A stretch of 64,000 nucleotides of DNA from Climacium dendroides (Eukaryota; Streptophyta; Bryopsida; Hypnales; Climaciaceae). Both the position numbers and the translations under genes were made by a program. Where the stretch lies: NCBI GenBank assembly GCA_950106755.1, contig OX467091.1, forward strand, positions 20,539,538 through 20,603,537. Reading direction: 5' to 3'. The notes under the pieces were generated by a model. It did no database searches. It was given only the letters and a program-made list of their open reading frames with translations, and had not been told where the DNA came from. Shown here piece after piece: positions 11,014-22,899 of this stretch (its first letter is position 1; each line of letters opens with the position of its first letter).

Positions 11014-14000
11014 ATGGTACGCATCACGCATTACCCGTTTTTCTACGTTAAATTTGAATTTCTGTAACCTCAATTTCAGGTTTTTGTGTGAAATGACTTA
11101 GTACGCTTTGCGTGGAGGGTTTAGTGCGCTTTGAGTTCCAAGGTTTTGTTGTTGCAACTGTTGACGGATATTTGCATTTGTTTCGGATTTTTGTCCAACA
11201 GACGCTTTACCTTCTGTATGAGTCGGCGTCCGGGTATGCGTTATTCGAGACGCCGGGATTGGACGAAATCGGACAGAATGCGGAAGCCATACAAGAGTCT
11301 GTGACGGACCTTGCGCGCTTTGGGAAAGTGGTGAAGCTGTTGGCGTTTACTCCGTTTACGTCGGCTGCTGATGCTTTGGAGCAATGCAATTCGGTTACCG
11401 AGGGTGAGTATGTGTTCTTTTTTGGGGGGTGCCTTCTAGTCGAAACAGACTTGGTTAGTTTGGCATATTTTTTATGTGTAGTTTTTAAATTGTTTGTTGT
11501 TGTTGTTGTTGCAGGGATCATGACCTCGGAGTTGCAGAATTTTCTGGAGTTGAACTTGCCTAAGGTGAAGTCCGGTAAGAAGCCGAAGATGAGTCTTGGT
11601 GTGGCGGAGCCTAAGCTTGGATCGGCTATTTTGGAGGCCACGCATATCCCTTGCCAAAGCAATGACTATGTTAACGAGTTTCTGAGGGGAATTCGGTTCC
11701 ACTTCAATCGTTTCATCAAGGATCTTAAGGTATATTATTACCTACTTTCTTTTGCTGTTCATTCTTAACCCTAAAGGAATAAAGAGCCTTTATTGGGCAT
11801 TATCCATATTCGTATTGTAAGAACAAATAATACACTCAAGAGTATCATGTTTTTACAGCTTTATTCTGTGTTAGTTTCCATGTTTGTAGTAAGTGACAAA
11901 TTTCGGAACTTCACATGTTGAGCTGTTCTTTAGGGTTAATCCGGAATTCTTGAGTTGTTAGGGTTTCAGTCTGGAGCATTGTCGTACTAGGGTCTGATGG
12001 AGGTTCTACATAATTGTCAAGGTTTCGTATTCATGTTAAGATGCCTACCGGGGTAACCGTTCCTTGTTTGTTGCGTTTACTGATTTCCATTCTCAAATTT
12101 TCACTTGGTAATGCAGGATGGAGACATTGAGAAGGCACAACTCGGTCTCGCTCATAGTTACAGTCGCAGTAAAGTGAAATTCAACGTGAATCGTGTAGAT
12201 AACATGATCATTCAGAGTATCAGCTTGTTGGACACCCTTGACAAGGACGTCAATACTTTCTGTATGCGTGTTCGGTAAGCTTTGCTTCTCTCGTCTTTGC
12301 AACAGAAAAGTACAGTAGAATTGATCTGTCTTAAAGTGTTTTTAGCTAATTTACTTGGTTGTACTTTTGCAGGGAGTGGTACTCATGGCATTTTCCCGAG
12401 CTGGTGAGGATTGTGAATGACAATTACACGTACGCTAAGCTAGTGAAGTATATTAAGGATAAGTCGAGCATCACGAACGAAAGTTTGGAGGAAATCACCG
12501 AGGTGATCGGTGACGAAGACAAGGCTCGTGAAGTGATCGAAGCTGCCAAAGCCTCCATGGGTATGAGTTCATTACGACTCTCAATAGTAGAGGCTTCTGA
12601 TGTATTCAATGCTTAGACAGCCATGTTTCGACTGTATTCCTGCCTTCAGAAATCACTCACATTACCTCCGGTTGTTTCTACCCTATCAGGTCAAGATATT
12701 TCACCCATCGACTTGATTAATATCGAGATGTTTGCTCAAAGAGTGATAGCTCTGGTAGAATACCGTAAGCAGCTGCACTCGTACTTGGTGTCCAAGATGC
12801 AAGATGTAGCTCCCAACCTCGCTGTCTTGATTGGAGAGATGGTCGGAGCTCGTCTGATTTCGCATGCTGGAAGTCTTACAAACTTAGCAAAGTATCCCGC
12901 TTCAACGGTACAAATTCTGGGTGCTGAAAAGGCATTGTTCAGGTAAATATTGAGTGATTCATATAGAGTGACTCTTATAATTCCCATAAAGTAGATGCCG
13001 TGACACTGATGATTCAGACTTCCTTACATTCTGCCGCTGTCCCTCTTCATATCTTTAAGATTAGTCGCCGCTCGTAAATATGTGCAGAGCGCTGAAGACC
13101 AAAGGAAATACACCAAAGTACGGTTTGATTTTCCATTCATCTTTCATTGGGAGAGCAAGCACTAAGAACAAGGGACGTATCTCTCGATATCTTGCAAACA
13201 AGTGTTCCATTGCATCGCGAATTGATTGCTTCTCTGGTATGCTACCCTTGGAACCTATCCTGGATGTTGTGATTGCCCCTGGAGCTCAAGAAGCTTGTTG
13301 CATTGCTATGCTCTCTCTGTTGTTATTACCAGAGTCTTAAGTTCACTTATTTTCCACAGAGGTCAATACAAGTGCCTTCGGGGAGAAGTTGCGAGAGCAG
13401 GTTGAAGAACGGCTTGAGTTTTATGACAAGGGTATTGCACCCAGGAAGAATATTGATGTCATGAAAGATGCTATCAAGAGTGCTGAAGAGAATGGCGATG
13501 GTGCTGAAGCGAAACCTAGTGACATGGAAATTACGGATGCTGAACCTGCCCACCAAGAGAGTAAGTTTGTTTTTGTTATACACTGTTCTACAGGTGTCTG
13601 TAGGTGAACTTTTTTCTTAGTAGTTTCTTCTGATTTACCCGTGGTGTTCTGCAGCACCACATTTTCGGGTTTTGGTCTTACAATAAGTCCGATGATGAGA
13701 TGCTTAACCACTCTGAAGTAAAATGATCTCAACTGGCATTCTGCATGTTTTCAGACGCTTTTTACATTTATGGGTTGGTGTTACTAGGGGCAGGGCTCCT
13801 TGTAAACCAGGGCGCCCTCTCCCTAAAGACAGACTCTTTCATGTAACTTGCCTCTGGTCTCGCAGTATGTGTCGTTGAGGATCTACTCATGTGGAATTCT
13901 CGGCCAAACTGAGGACTTCTGTCTGTTTTAGAAGTGTATAGATATGCAAGAGTGTAGCCTTTAACCATTTCATTGGAGTGCACAAGTGTTGTTATTATTT

Positions 14001-14462
14001 GTTTAATGTATTTGTTCAATAGTTGTGTTATTGCTGGCTTGCTTGCCAGATGGTGAGAAGACGGACAAGAAGAAGAAAAAGAAGAAGCACGCAGAGACCA
14101 ATGGAACAAATGGAACTCCTGTTGCTAACGGCGAGTCAGTAGTTGTGGAAGAGGAGGTCGTTGTGAATGGATCAGCTGTTGAGGAGAAGAAGAAAAAGAA
14201 AAAGAAGAAATCCAGTGATGAAGCCCCGTTGACTCCAGCTGTTGCTGCCCCAGTGACTCCAGTTGAAGTGAAGAAGTCCAAGAAGCACAAGAAGTCTGAA
14301 ACAGAAGAAACAGTAGCAGTGACGACTCCACTTCCAGAAGGGAAGAAGTCGAAAAAGCATAAGCGCTCAGAGGAGGAGACGGTGGAGGTTGCTGTTGCTC
14401 TGACGCCAATCACCGAGAAGAAGAAAGACAAGAAGAAGAAAAAGCAAAGAGTAGAAGAGTAG
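11014..14462 (+). CDS. NOP56: NOP56, box C/D snoRNP core protein (593 aa, nine coding exons)
   Basis: Coding exons at 11014-11016, 11202-11403, 11515-11729, 12117-12274, 12373-12560, 12690-12942, 13088-13236, 13360-13560 and 14050-14462 join in frame, all with GT-AG introns. The product binds box C/D snoRNAs with fibrillarin and NOP58 in the nucleolus, guiding rRNA 2'-O-methylation and pre-rRNA processing. The N-terminal NOP5NT domain begins [15 protein letters not shown] (residues 3-17). The coiled coil and Nop domain follow, with [21 protein letters not shown], and the conserved [20 protein letters not shown] near 334-353. Residues about 457-593 form a charged tail with [13 protein letters not shown] repeats, typical of plant NOP56/58. 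The YLLYE and [12 protein letters not shown] signatures favour NOP56 over NOP58. The first coding exon is only the ATG, followed directly by GTACGC; I chose it because M + TLYLLYES gives the expected N terminus. Intron 3 contains a TTAA-type MITE. Confidence 0.93.
11765..11939. mobile_element. TTAA MITE inside NOP56 intron 3
   Basis: TTAACCCTAAAG at the left is mirrored perfectly by CTTTAGGGTTAA at the right (12 bp including TTAA), 175 bp overall. It lies only about 35 bp after the donor of intron 3. It has the same terminus type as elements at 51083 and 58898. There is no coding content. Confidence 0.7.
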
Positions 14463-15129
14463 GCCTGCCAACTTAGGAAATTTTATCAGAGGTACCATAG
14501 TTTTCGTTTCACAGTTTGGAGGTTCACTTTTTATTCGGCTTTGCTTTTCTTTAGTGAGAAAATCTCAGGAAACAGGAACAGCTGTTTGACTTCACCCTTT
14601 TTATCAGTGGACCCTCAGATTGTAGCCATGACCTTCCTTTTTTTTAAAATTTACGTCTCTATTTCTCAGTCCTTTGCATGTGCTTATCTTTTCTAGTTTT
14701 TCTTTGATGAGGCACAAAATGTAGCTTTAGTTCTGATTCTTCACGCAGTTAGTTCTCCGCACATGTTAGAAAAGTTTTCAATGTGCTCGCCTTCAATGAC
14801 TTTCAGGACACCAATGTGGAATTAGACTGCTTCTTCAAGTTGGAATTTTCTTGAGTGTAACACTAAAACTCTTGAACCTCGATGATCCCTACTAAAACCA
14901 GTTCTCAACATCTAATACGATACATTGCCGTTTACATGCTGTTTGTTGAGAATCATCAAAGGTAGCACGCACCTGTAGACCTGCTTGTGGTTGCTGTGGC
15001 CCTTTCATTTTTGTTGCCAACCACTCTGCTCAAATTCATGAGCTGAAGCTATTATGGTGGCTGAAAGAGATGTTAGCAAGACTGTCAATAGCCAATGCAT
15101 CCCAGAATGCTGCAACAACCCGGAGTTGG
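14463..15129. other. NOP56 3' flank
   Basis: Probably begins with the NOP56 3' UTR; no further gene is seen. Composition gradually returns to the AT-rich background. Confidence 0.5.
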
Positions 15130-15530
15130 ACACTGATGACCACAGAACTGGCTAAAATTCGCCCCACTGCTACTTAAAATTTCCAGTAGGTATTTAAAAT
15201 TCGCCATTGCTACTTAAAATTTTCAGTAGGTATTTTAAATTCGCCACTGCTACTTAAAATTTTCAGTAGGTATTTGAAAATCCCTGAGAAGATTAGATTT
15301 TAGTCAAGACTGCAACAAACAACAGAATTTGTTTGGCAATTTGCAACTAACACATTGGAATTAGCATGTGTCGTAGTACTCCCAATCATCCTTCACAGCT
15401 TGCAAAGTCCTTTCTTTTCTATTTTTTTACTACTACTCACTCTCAAAATAGCCAAAGTTGATGCCTGTTTGTCTTGAAGGTAGCATATTGCACTAAATTC
15501 CATAAACTAGCTCTAGAATCACTGCTGATG
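15130..15530. repeat. Dispersed duplication, uninterrupted copy (partner 20645-21925)
   Basis: Blocks such as 'gctacttaaaatttycagtag', 'tagattttag(t/c)caa', 'tagtactcccaat(c/a)atcc', 'gccaaagttgatgcct' and 'attgcactaaa...ccataaacta' occur in the same order near 20650-21925. This copy lacks two insertions present in the other and so records their empty sites. It also contains a local 3x ~43-bp tandem repeat at about 15154-15285 with 'aaattcgcc...cagtaggtatt'. Confidence 0.75.
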
Positions 15531-17099
15531 ACCCTTCTGAAATTGGAAAGCTTGTTCTTGTGCTTATAATTGCTGGAGCAAGAGCCTGCAAAATTCCATT
15601 CCAGCAGTCAAGTGCAGTCCAAGCCGTGTACTTCTTACTTTTTATATTCAACACTCTCCATAATCACGGGGAATGGATGTAAGGCAATCTTATCTGTGTC
15701 AATATATACCAATTTTCAAATCTTAATGCACATTCCAAATCTTTTGAAATGTGCACTCCTAGTACATCATAATATACCATGACTCAAATAGGCTACAATT
15801 GAAACATGGCATGAAGAAAATGGCTTACTTTACCTTGTTCAAAACTAAATCCCTATTGTTGGTATTGTAAACCCTAATACTAACAAGGTTGTATATAAAT
15901 GTAGTAATATAGAACTAAGCCCACACATATAAGCACCAGCTCATCCAATATATTGTTGAAAAGTCTCCAAATAATTGACACTTTTGAAGATGGATGTTTG
16001 AATTCATAAGTTTAAACCTACATTGACTAGACATTTGTTTAGTTCTTAGTCAATTTTAATCATAGTGCTTGTGAGAAAATATTGTCCACTAACTAAAATG
16101 TAATACCAATAAGTAATCTTTTTTTTTAATATATCATTTCAAGTATGTAATTGACTCCTAAGTACAAATAAAATATATAAAATATTTGAATTGTTAGATA
16201 TATTTAACATTATTATTATTATATTTCAAAATATTATTATTGAATGTAAATATAATATTAGATTACTAAAAATTCCTATTTTATTATTCCTTTATTAATT
16301 CTCTCTCTATATATATATGCATCACATGCATATATTAATATTACAAGAAGCATTGTTACTAGGAACACATTAATTGTTTAAGGCATTATAATACAAAATT
16401 TTGAATATACTTTTGTTCTTACTCTTCACACAATAGTAGTCAAGTGCATGCATTTCTCTTCATGGCATTCGAGAATAATTATGATCCATATGTAGATACT
16501 AGCTCATCAGTATAGAACAACAAAAAGTATAAAAGTCAATGAATTTAGCACTAGCAGATACACTAAAAAATTAGTAGCTTTGAAAAATTAGAGAATTTCA
16601 TGATCCAAGGGATAGAGTAGGAAGACAACTTGTAATTGAGAAGATGTAGCTTCATCTTCCTCTTTTATCGGGTTCCTTTTCCACATTTGTAGGATTCAAC
16701 AATTTTGTGCTCCAAGCCATCATTATGTCTATCCATCCCATTAAATCAAGGTGCAGCACATATAAGCAAGCCTATTCACAATATTTTTTGGAATGTCATG
16801 ATCCATTTGCCATGTGCCATAGTGGTTGTTCATAGGTAGAAAACAAGTTTTTTCAATAATAGCCAATAGAAAAAGGTGGAACATTATGTCGGACTCTAAA
16901 AAGCTTGCTTCTAGATACTCAAAAATGTCCTCACATTCCTCACATGTAGCTTTTGTCAATGCAAAGCCTCCTCACCGTGTTAAACAGATCCAACAAAAAT
17001 TCCAGCAGAGGCTAGTTGAGAAAAGTACAGTACCCATGTAAGACTTTTACCATTAAAAAAAAAAGAGAAGCTGACTGATATGAACAAGCTTACCGCAAT
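15531..17099. other. AT-rich intergenic stretch, no gene seen
   Basis: No supported coding region. It has short (TA)n and TTATTA-rich tracts around 16200-16320. Confidence 0.55.
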
Positions 17100-17890
17100 G
17101 AGGTTTGAAAATACACCCCGTGGCAATAATGTTGACAAACCGTTGCTTCTGTTCCCTTCCAAGAATCATCAACTCTCATCTTCTTCCGCACCTTGGAAAA
17201 CATGGAAACCTTCTGATTGATGTGTTCTTCTTTTTCCCTTCAATGAACACGGTCTTCTTTCAAAAGAAAGACAAGAGACATGGAAACCCTAATCCTCGGG
17301 AGCCTGATTGCTCTGTTTTTTTCTCTTCCATAACATAAACACGGCCAGTCTCCTTCCAAAGGAGGAAAAAACAAAACATGGAAACCCTAATTGTTCGGAG
17401 ATAGATTTATCGCCAATAGCAACGAACCCCGAGATCGCTCCCCTCGTGGACACGAGTCGCACGGCCCGTTCTAACAGCTCCCCTCCACCTGTGGCTTTTC
17501 AGTCCACCTAAGAATCCATCGGAAATCCGGAAGTGTACCTTGCCTGTCCGTCCATTGCCTGCATGTGCAGCTCCCGGAAACGCGCGGACGACCAAAAGCA
17601 TGAAGATGAAGCATGAGGCGCCTATGATTGCGCTCCTAACCCTAAATTAGTTAGAGAGCGACCAGAATTAAAGACGCCTGGAGCGAATTTCGAGGAAGAG
17701 AACAAGGTGGAAGGAATCTCTCCTCGTCTTTGTAGGTCCAAAATTAGGCATCCTGCCATTGAAACATGCGCAACTGCGAATTGGGGCTGTGGATCTGGAT
17801 GGGCCGGGAGCTGCGCCGGAGGATGCAAACCCTAAAACAGAATGTGCAGAGTTCGTGTGCAGAGCAACGCAATGTGCTTTATTAGAAGAA
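17100..17890. other. GC-richer island with several telo-boxes, no clear gene
   Basis: Base composition is clearly more even than in the surroundings. AAACCCTAA-type telo-boxes lie near 17285, 17386, 17634 and 17829, and a TGGGCC (site II-like) motif near 17800. Open frames on the minus strand (17407-17601, 17622-17828) match nothing I know. It may be an orphan promoter, a decayed gene start, or the first non-coding exon of a transcript I cannot follow. Confidence 0.4.
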
Positions 17891-17910
17891 GATCACCCAT
17901 TCCCGACCAC

Positions 17911-18151
17911 TTAACCCCTTCAACGATGAGCCCGTCACCGTGGAAATCATCTGGTTGGGTACCGTGTGAATTGTGTGATTTGTTGGCTTAAAAAAAATGA
18001 AAAAGCATTTAATTGGGAGACAAGGTACTGCAAAAGACGTTCCTTTTCCCACAAAATTTGGAAGATGAATAGTTGCACTTTTGTCCTACATGGAGAGATT
18101 CTTTGTCATCCATTGGACAAAAAATGTCCATTGCAGTGTTTGAGGGTTCAA
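17911..18151. mobile_element. TTAA-family element (single arm of the 787-1326 type)
   Basis: It starts TTAACCCCTTCAA and ends near TTTGAGGGTTCAA. The interior matches the right arm of 787-1326 ('gtggaaatcatctggttggg', 'acaaaatttggaagatgaat', 'gtcctacatggagagat'). Confidence 0.6.
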
Positions 18152-20039
18152 CAATTTGGCCCATGTGACAGCAACATGGGGAACAACCCTTTTTCATTTA
18201 TCCCTTTTTTTTGAGAAAGTGCCAAGATGGAGATCATTTAAAATTTGGTGAAGCATTTTATCCCTACATCCATTCACCTTTTGGACCAAAAAAATACTTT
18301 TCAATTACATTCATGCACTTTTTAATCCAAATTTGGTGACTTCATCCACATTTTTAGTAGAAATGGAAAAATTTTGCTGAAAAAATATTACTTTCTTCTA
18401 GCGGGTTGGGGAAAATTTTTCCTCATCTATAAAAATACAAATGAAGAAGATTCCATGTTTTTCCAAACTTTCATTTTGGAAAACAAGTTTATTATGAATT
18501 TTTTTCGTGAAGATTTTGTTTGTCCCATTCTCATATAGGCAAAACAATTTCCAACCACAAGATGGTTACAAAACCAATGTAATTAATCATTGTGGCTTTC
18601 AATGTACATGTGATCATTGTATGTTTTCAATGTACAACTCCTAGACATTTTTACTGCTCTTGCTAGTCAAGCCGTATATGAGATATCACCTACAAGAGAG
18701 CTAATCATAAATTGAACAACCTAAGCTAGGAGAATGAGATGCCGGTTAGAAATGGATGATCTCCCTTAGATTTGTGCAGACTCTTTGTTTGCTCACCTAG
18801 CAATCAAGTGCAAGATGAAGGCACCTATTTATAGTATTTTTAATTACCTTGGCTATGCAAAGGTTAGATTTGACATCAATTAATTTTTTTTAAATTCTAA
18901 AAAGTGTCCTATGCAATCTTTGAAGTAGTTTATGATGATTTTGAACTTTCAAAAACCAATGAAGAAATTTAATTTTGACACATTTTAGTCAGAATTGACC
19001 CTCATATACAATATATTAACCTATATGGTTTTAAATAATTCATAGCAATATAAGTAACAATGGGCAACTATCCCGATCTTGGCTTGACTAGACCTAGCAA
19101 AATGTTACCTCCAAAAAAATTCAAATTTTCTAAATCCTTGAAGATGACATCTAGACAAAGGTCAATTTTTGGCTATAAATTACTATAAAAATTTACACAA
19201 GTGCATACTTTACTTGAAGCAAAGGGTTGAATAATGTAGACATCCCATTCACTGAGCATTGATTGTTCACCATAAATAAACCATTGAATTATAAGAATTT
19301 GCAACTCAAATGAACTATACTTAGTGCATAATTTTGAAATGAAATACACTAGCTTGTTTATTGTCATCCCCTTCAAATCGAAGTTGAGTTAGGATGATGT
19401 TGAACTTTCAAAATTTTACAATTTTGACACATTTTAGTCAAAATTGATCCCCATATATGATGTATTGATCCTTGTGGGTTTAAATAATTTATTGCAATAA
19501 ATACCAATTTATAATTCTTTGTTTATATTAAGTGACAATGGACAAATGCCTAGTCTTGGCTCAAACGAACTTGGCAAAATGTTACCTAATAAATACTCAA
19601 GTTTGGAGGGTACCTATGTTAATTCTTTCTCTTCTAAAAAATGTACAAGATACCTAGATTGTAAATTTAGGTGGTGATAAGGCTAGTTGTCCTTTTTTCC
19701 TCCATTGTTTTTCCATTGACTAACTATGCAGTCCATATAACATTTAGTAGTATTTAGAGAAGTTGCATTTTCTTCTCTAAAGCCCTCATCTACAAAATCC
19801 ATCCACGTATCATTAATGTAGACATTAGTGTTAGTGGTAGTACATTTAAGGTATATTCCATTTAATTCTTGCTAATTTTAGGACCAAATATACACATCAA
19901 CAAATAATTGTCAACTTAAAAAAGATGGTTTGCTAGAAATCCAAATAATCCGTTTACTCAAATATCATAGCAATTTAACTATGTGCATCAAAAAAATAGT
20001 TTTGACATTAAAATGAAGGGATTGCATTATTGGGATTTG
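18152..20039. other. AT-rich stretch with an internal ~190-bp duplication
   Basis: About 18930-19112 and 19392-19588 are imperfect direct copies ('ttgaactttcaaaa', 'ttgacacattttagtca', 'tggcaaaatgttacct'). No gene is recognised here. Confidence 0.55.
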
Positions 20040-20350
20040 TTAAAATGTAGGGTGGAGATGTCATTTTCATATTGAAATGAGTCCATCATGAGTCTTCAAA
20101 GGATATGGGATAATTTGAAGATTGGAGGGCTTGACCGCTCATTGTCAAAACGTACAAATTATGTTGTAGTAGAATTTTAGACCTCATTTTGGCATTGTAG
20201 AATAACTTTTCTTAAAAGACTTTGAACTTAAAAAAGTTGGTAAATCAAGCTAACGTTCATCTTTGAAAATACTTTTGATATTTTAAGACTCCAATCAAAA
20301 GTTATGGACAAAATTCAAAGTGGATGTTTGGAAATGTCATAAAAAATGTT
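20040..20350. repeat. Dispersed repeat, copy 1 (partner 35600-35910)
   Basis: Shared blocks in order are 'tttgaaga', 'cagacctcattttggcat', 'gttggtaratcaagc' and 'gacaaaattcaaag(t/a)ggatgttt'. It is non-coding; the two copies are in the same orientation. Confidence 0.65.
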
Positions 20351-20929
20351 CTTTCTAATACAATTATTGCTTTTGATTTAACTATGAGCGGTTCAATAGC
20401 TCCTATTAATTCTAATTTCATATTCCACATGGTTTGTTTTACCCCCTTCTATCCCATATGTTTATAAAAAACTCGCTTTTACAAATGAAAGCATGAACCA
20501 TAAATGATTTTAAAGAAAAATAAATAATTCAATTGTTGAATATGTTTTTTTTCAATTATATAAATGTTTTGTTTATTTAGGTTTTATTTAAAAGTTAAAA
20601 AGCTTGTTCAACTATCAACCCAATCAATGTGTACTAATGTTCATGGAACTAGCTAAAATTTGCTCCATTGCTACTTACAATTTTCAGTAGTTAGATGTAC
20701 ATTGGAGAAAATCCTTGAAAAATTTAGATTTTAGCCAAAACTACAATGAACAATGGAATTTGATAGCCAATTTGCAACTTCCTCTACATTGAAATTAACA
20801 TCTATTTAGTCAATTTTGTGTTATAGTACTCCCAATAATCCTTTACAACTTGCAAAATCCTTTCTTTTTATTTCTTAAAATACTACTAACTTGCAAGGTA
20901 GCCAAAGTTGATGCCTATCTATCTATTAA

Positions 20930-21165
20930 AATTGTTTGTTTGTTTGTTTGTTTGTTTGTTTGTTTTGTTTATTGCATAGAGATCTCTCGGATTGTACATC
21001 CCTTGTTGCATGCTTGGTACCATTGGAAAGCCCTCGGCAAGGAGAGGTGCATGGGCTTTGTTTTGTGGCATTTCAACAAATAGTGTCAAAGTTATAGATT
21101 TTTTTTAATTAAAAAAAATATTTTGATTTTGATTTTGATTGTGGCGATAACACAAGGCACACCAA
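20930..21165. repeat. Dispersed GTTT-led repeat, copy 1 (partner 33628-33862)
   Basis: A (GTTT)n microsatellite leads into a GC-richer core 'gagatctc(t/c)cgga', 'aaagccctyggc(a/g)aggag', 'ggtgcat(g/c)ggctt' and ends 'aacacaaggcacac'. The same order is seen at 33628. The composition contrast and simple-repeat edge are reminiscent of a small retroposon, but I see no pol III boxes that I would defend. Confidence 0.6.
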
Positions 21166-21195
21166 TTTGTTTTAAAGTTATGATATTGCACTAAA

Positions 21196-21896
21196 GGCTA
21201 CTTCACATTATGACCAAAGGTTGAGAGATTGTGGGTTTCCACCAATCAAATATCAAGAAACCAAGAATTTGGCCTCTCGACCCTTGACACTAGAAGGCAC
21301 AAGTCCAAAGGCCAGCAGCCTCCAACTACCTACATGACAAAAAATTGCTTACATTGCGATAGACTTTCAAAGGAAGTTTGGGTCAACCTCGGGGGGTCAC
21401 TTAGAGTGTCCATTAAAAACCACGTGTGAACAAAACTTTGGACCCCCTATATACTTTTTGAATTTTAAATAAAATTAAATGAAAAAATATGAATAGATTT
21501 TTCCACTTTGAAGGTTTATGTTCTGAATTATTTATATTTTTATTTATTAATAATTATTAGTTAAAAAAATTTGAAGTAAAAAGGTACACTGTAAAATTGA
21601 AAAATAACTTTCACATCCCTATATTATATAAGAAAAAATTGTCTAAAAAATGAACAATAAATTTCTAAAAATAACTCTCTATTGAAAGCTCATTTTGAGT
21701 TGAATATTGATGCAATGGTCATCTAAATCTGTTCTCTAAAAACATTTGGCCTTTGGAGGCTTTACACTATGGCCAGCCAAAGGCTCGAATTTCTATTATT
21801 TATTGCCTATTTATTGCTCATTTCTTTGAACTCTCAACAAAGTTTGGCCACTCAATCCCATGGCCTTTCAACTTGGATGGTCATAGTATGAAGTGC
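21196..21896. mobile_element. ~700-bp inverted-repeat element with a visible empty site
   Basis: Left end GGCTACTTCACATTATGACC and right end GGTCATAGTATGAAGTGCCCC are inverted copies, extending to about 40 bp with mismatches. It is flanked by TAAA on both sides (21192-21195 and 21897-21900, allowing one-base ambiguity). The related sequence at about 15495 reads 'gcactaaattccataaac' without the element. There is no transposase frame. Confidence 0.75.
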
Positions 21897-22032
21897 CCCT
21901 AAATCCCATAAACTAGTTCAGGATCACAAGTGCATGGTTGTGACCACTTAGTGACTCAGTTGAAAGTGTATTATGTTTCCTAACACATTGTGACATGTGT
22001 CCACATAGCTAGTGTTGATGTGGGTGTGAAAT

Positions 22033-22410
22033 AAGGTAGCTAACCCATTTCCAACCACTTAAGCAATTAGGCATATTTGGAGCACTAATTTTTTTGAGTG
22101 CAAATTTTTTCCCATGTACATAAATAGAGTTTGGAAGGATTGTATATTTTTCCAAGATTTTATCATACAAAATATAATTATTATGAATCTTTTAGTAAAA
22201 GATTTTCTTTAACCTATAATGGTGATATAGACCTTTTAATTTCTGACCATAAGCTGATTGTAAAATCGACCAAGGGTTGGTTGCAATATTGATAGTGTTA
22301 TAGCCAATCATAATGCACCACAACTTCACAAAAAGAAAGCACAACTTCATGAAAAGAAAGCAGCTTATAGATTGGAAATGGGGTGATGGTTGGAAATGGA
22401 TCAACTACTA
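22033..22410. mobile_element. Element with CCCATTTCCAACCAC ends, copy 1
   Basis: Left end 'aacccatttccaaccac' and right end 'ggttggaaatggatc' are inverted. The interior ('gttgcaatattgatag', 'ccaatcataatgcacca', 'cacaacttca') recurs in reverse at 55345-55690 and 56735-57095, and partly at 62850-63085. Confidence 0.7.
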
Positions 22411-22577
22411 TATTCCACTACCACAACTTCTCCTCAAACTCTACCACAATAGTGTTTTTTTAAAACAATAGATGCTTGCATGCCCTCACACTAGTGGCAC
22501 ATTTATGGAGGAGTTAGTTCAGATAGGCTAAAATCGTCTAATAGTAGCGACAAATCACTAAGAAAAAAAAAAACTGT

Positions 22578-22738
22578 ACCACAACCACTCCTCAAACTCT
22601 ACCACAACTGCTCTTCAAACTCTACCACAACCGCTCCTCAAACTCTACCACAACCGCTCCTCAAACTCTACCACAACCGCTCCTCAAACTCCACCACAAC
22701 TGCTCCTCAAATTCCACCACAATTACTTCTCAAACTCC
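22578..22738. repeat. Minisatellite, seven 23-bp units
   Basis: The unit is close to ACCACAACCGCTCCTCAAACTCY. It starts inside a sequence related to one end of the neighbouring CCCATTTCC family ('ctcctcaaactctaccac' also at 22430), so it probably arose by local expansion of that element. Confidence 0.9.
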
Positions 22739-22899
22739 ACCACAACTTCATGGAAAGAAAGTAGCCTATAGATTAGAAATGGGGTGATGGTTGAAAATGG
22801 GTCGTCTTCTAATTTATATTCCACACCATTCCATCCAAGTGAGAAAAATGGGGTGATGGTTGAAAACGGGTCGGGCTCCTACCTTATGATATTCCACAC

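Larger units (their letters stand above)
20645..21925. repeat. Dispersed duplication, copy carrying two insertions
   Basis: Colinear with 15130-15530 but interrupted at about 20930-21165 by the GTTT-rich repeat and at 21196-21899 by an inverted-repeat element. The flanking words 'attgcactaaa' and 'ccataaacta' rejoin as in the uninterrupted copy. Confidence 0.7.

Noticed and set aside
11112..11768. A 218-residue continuous frame across the start of the NOP56 gene
   Set aside because: It reads through introns 1-3; the NOP56 homology jumps at clear GT-AG sites, and the sequence between them (for example the GTT-rich stretch before 11515) is not family-like.
13680..13760. Possible box C/D snoRNA in NOP56 intron 8 (ATGATGA at about 13692 and CTGA at about 13713)
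   Set aside because: A C-like box and one CTGA occur, but there is no second D box or terminal stem at the right spacing; NOP56 introns host snoRNAs in animals, but this one is not convincing.
14003..14431. Long minus-strand frames rich in Phe/Ser opposite the last NOP56 exon
   Set aside because: They are the antisense of the lysine-rich AAG/AAA tail and have no independent support.
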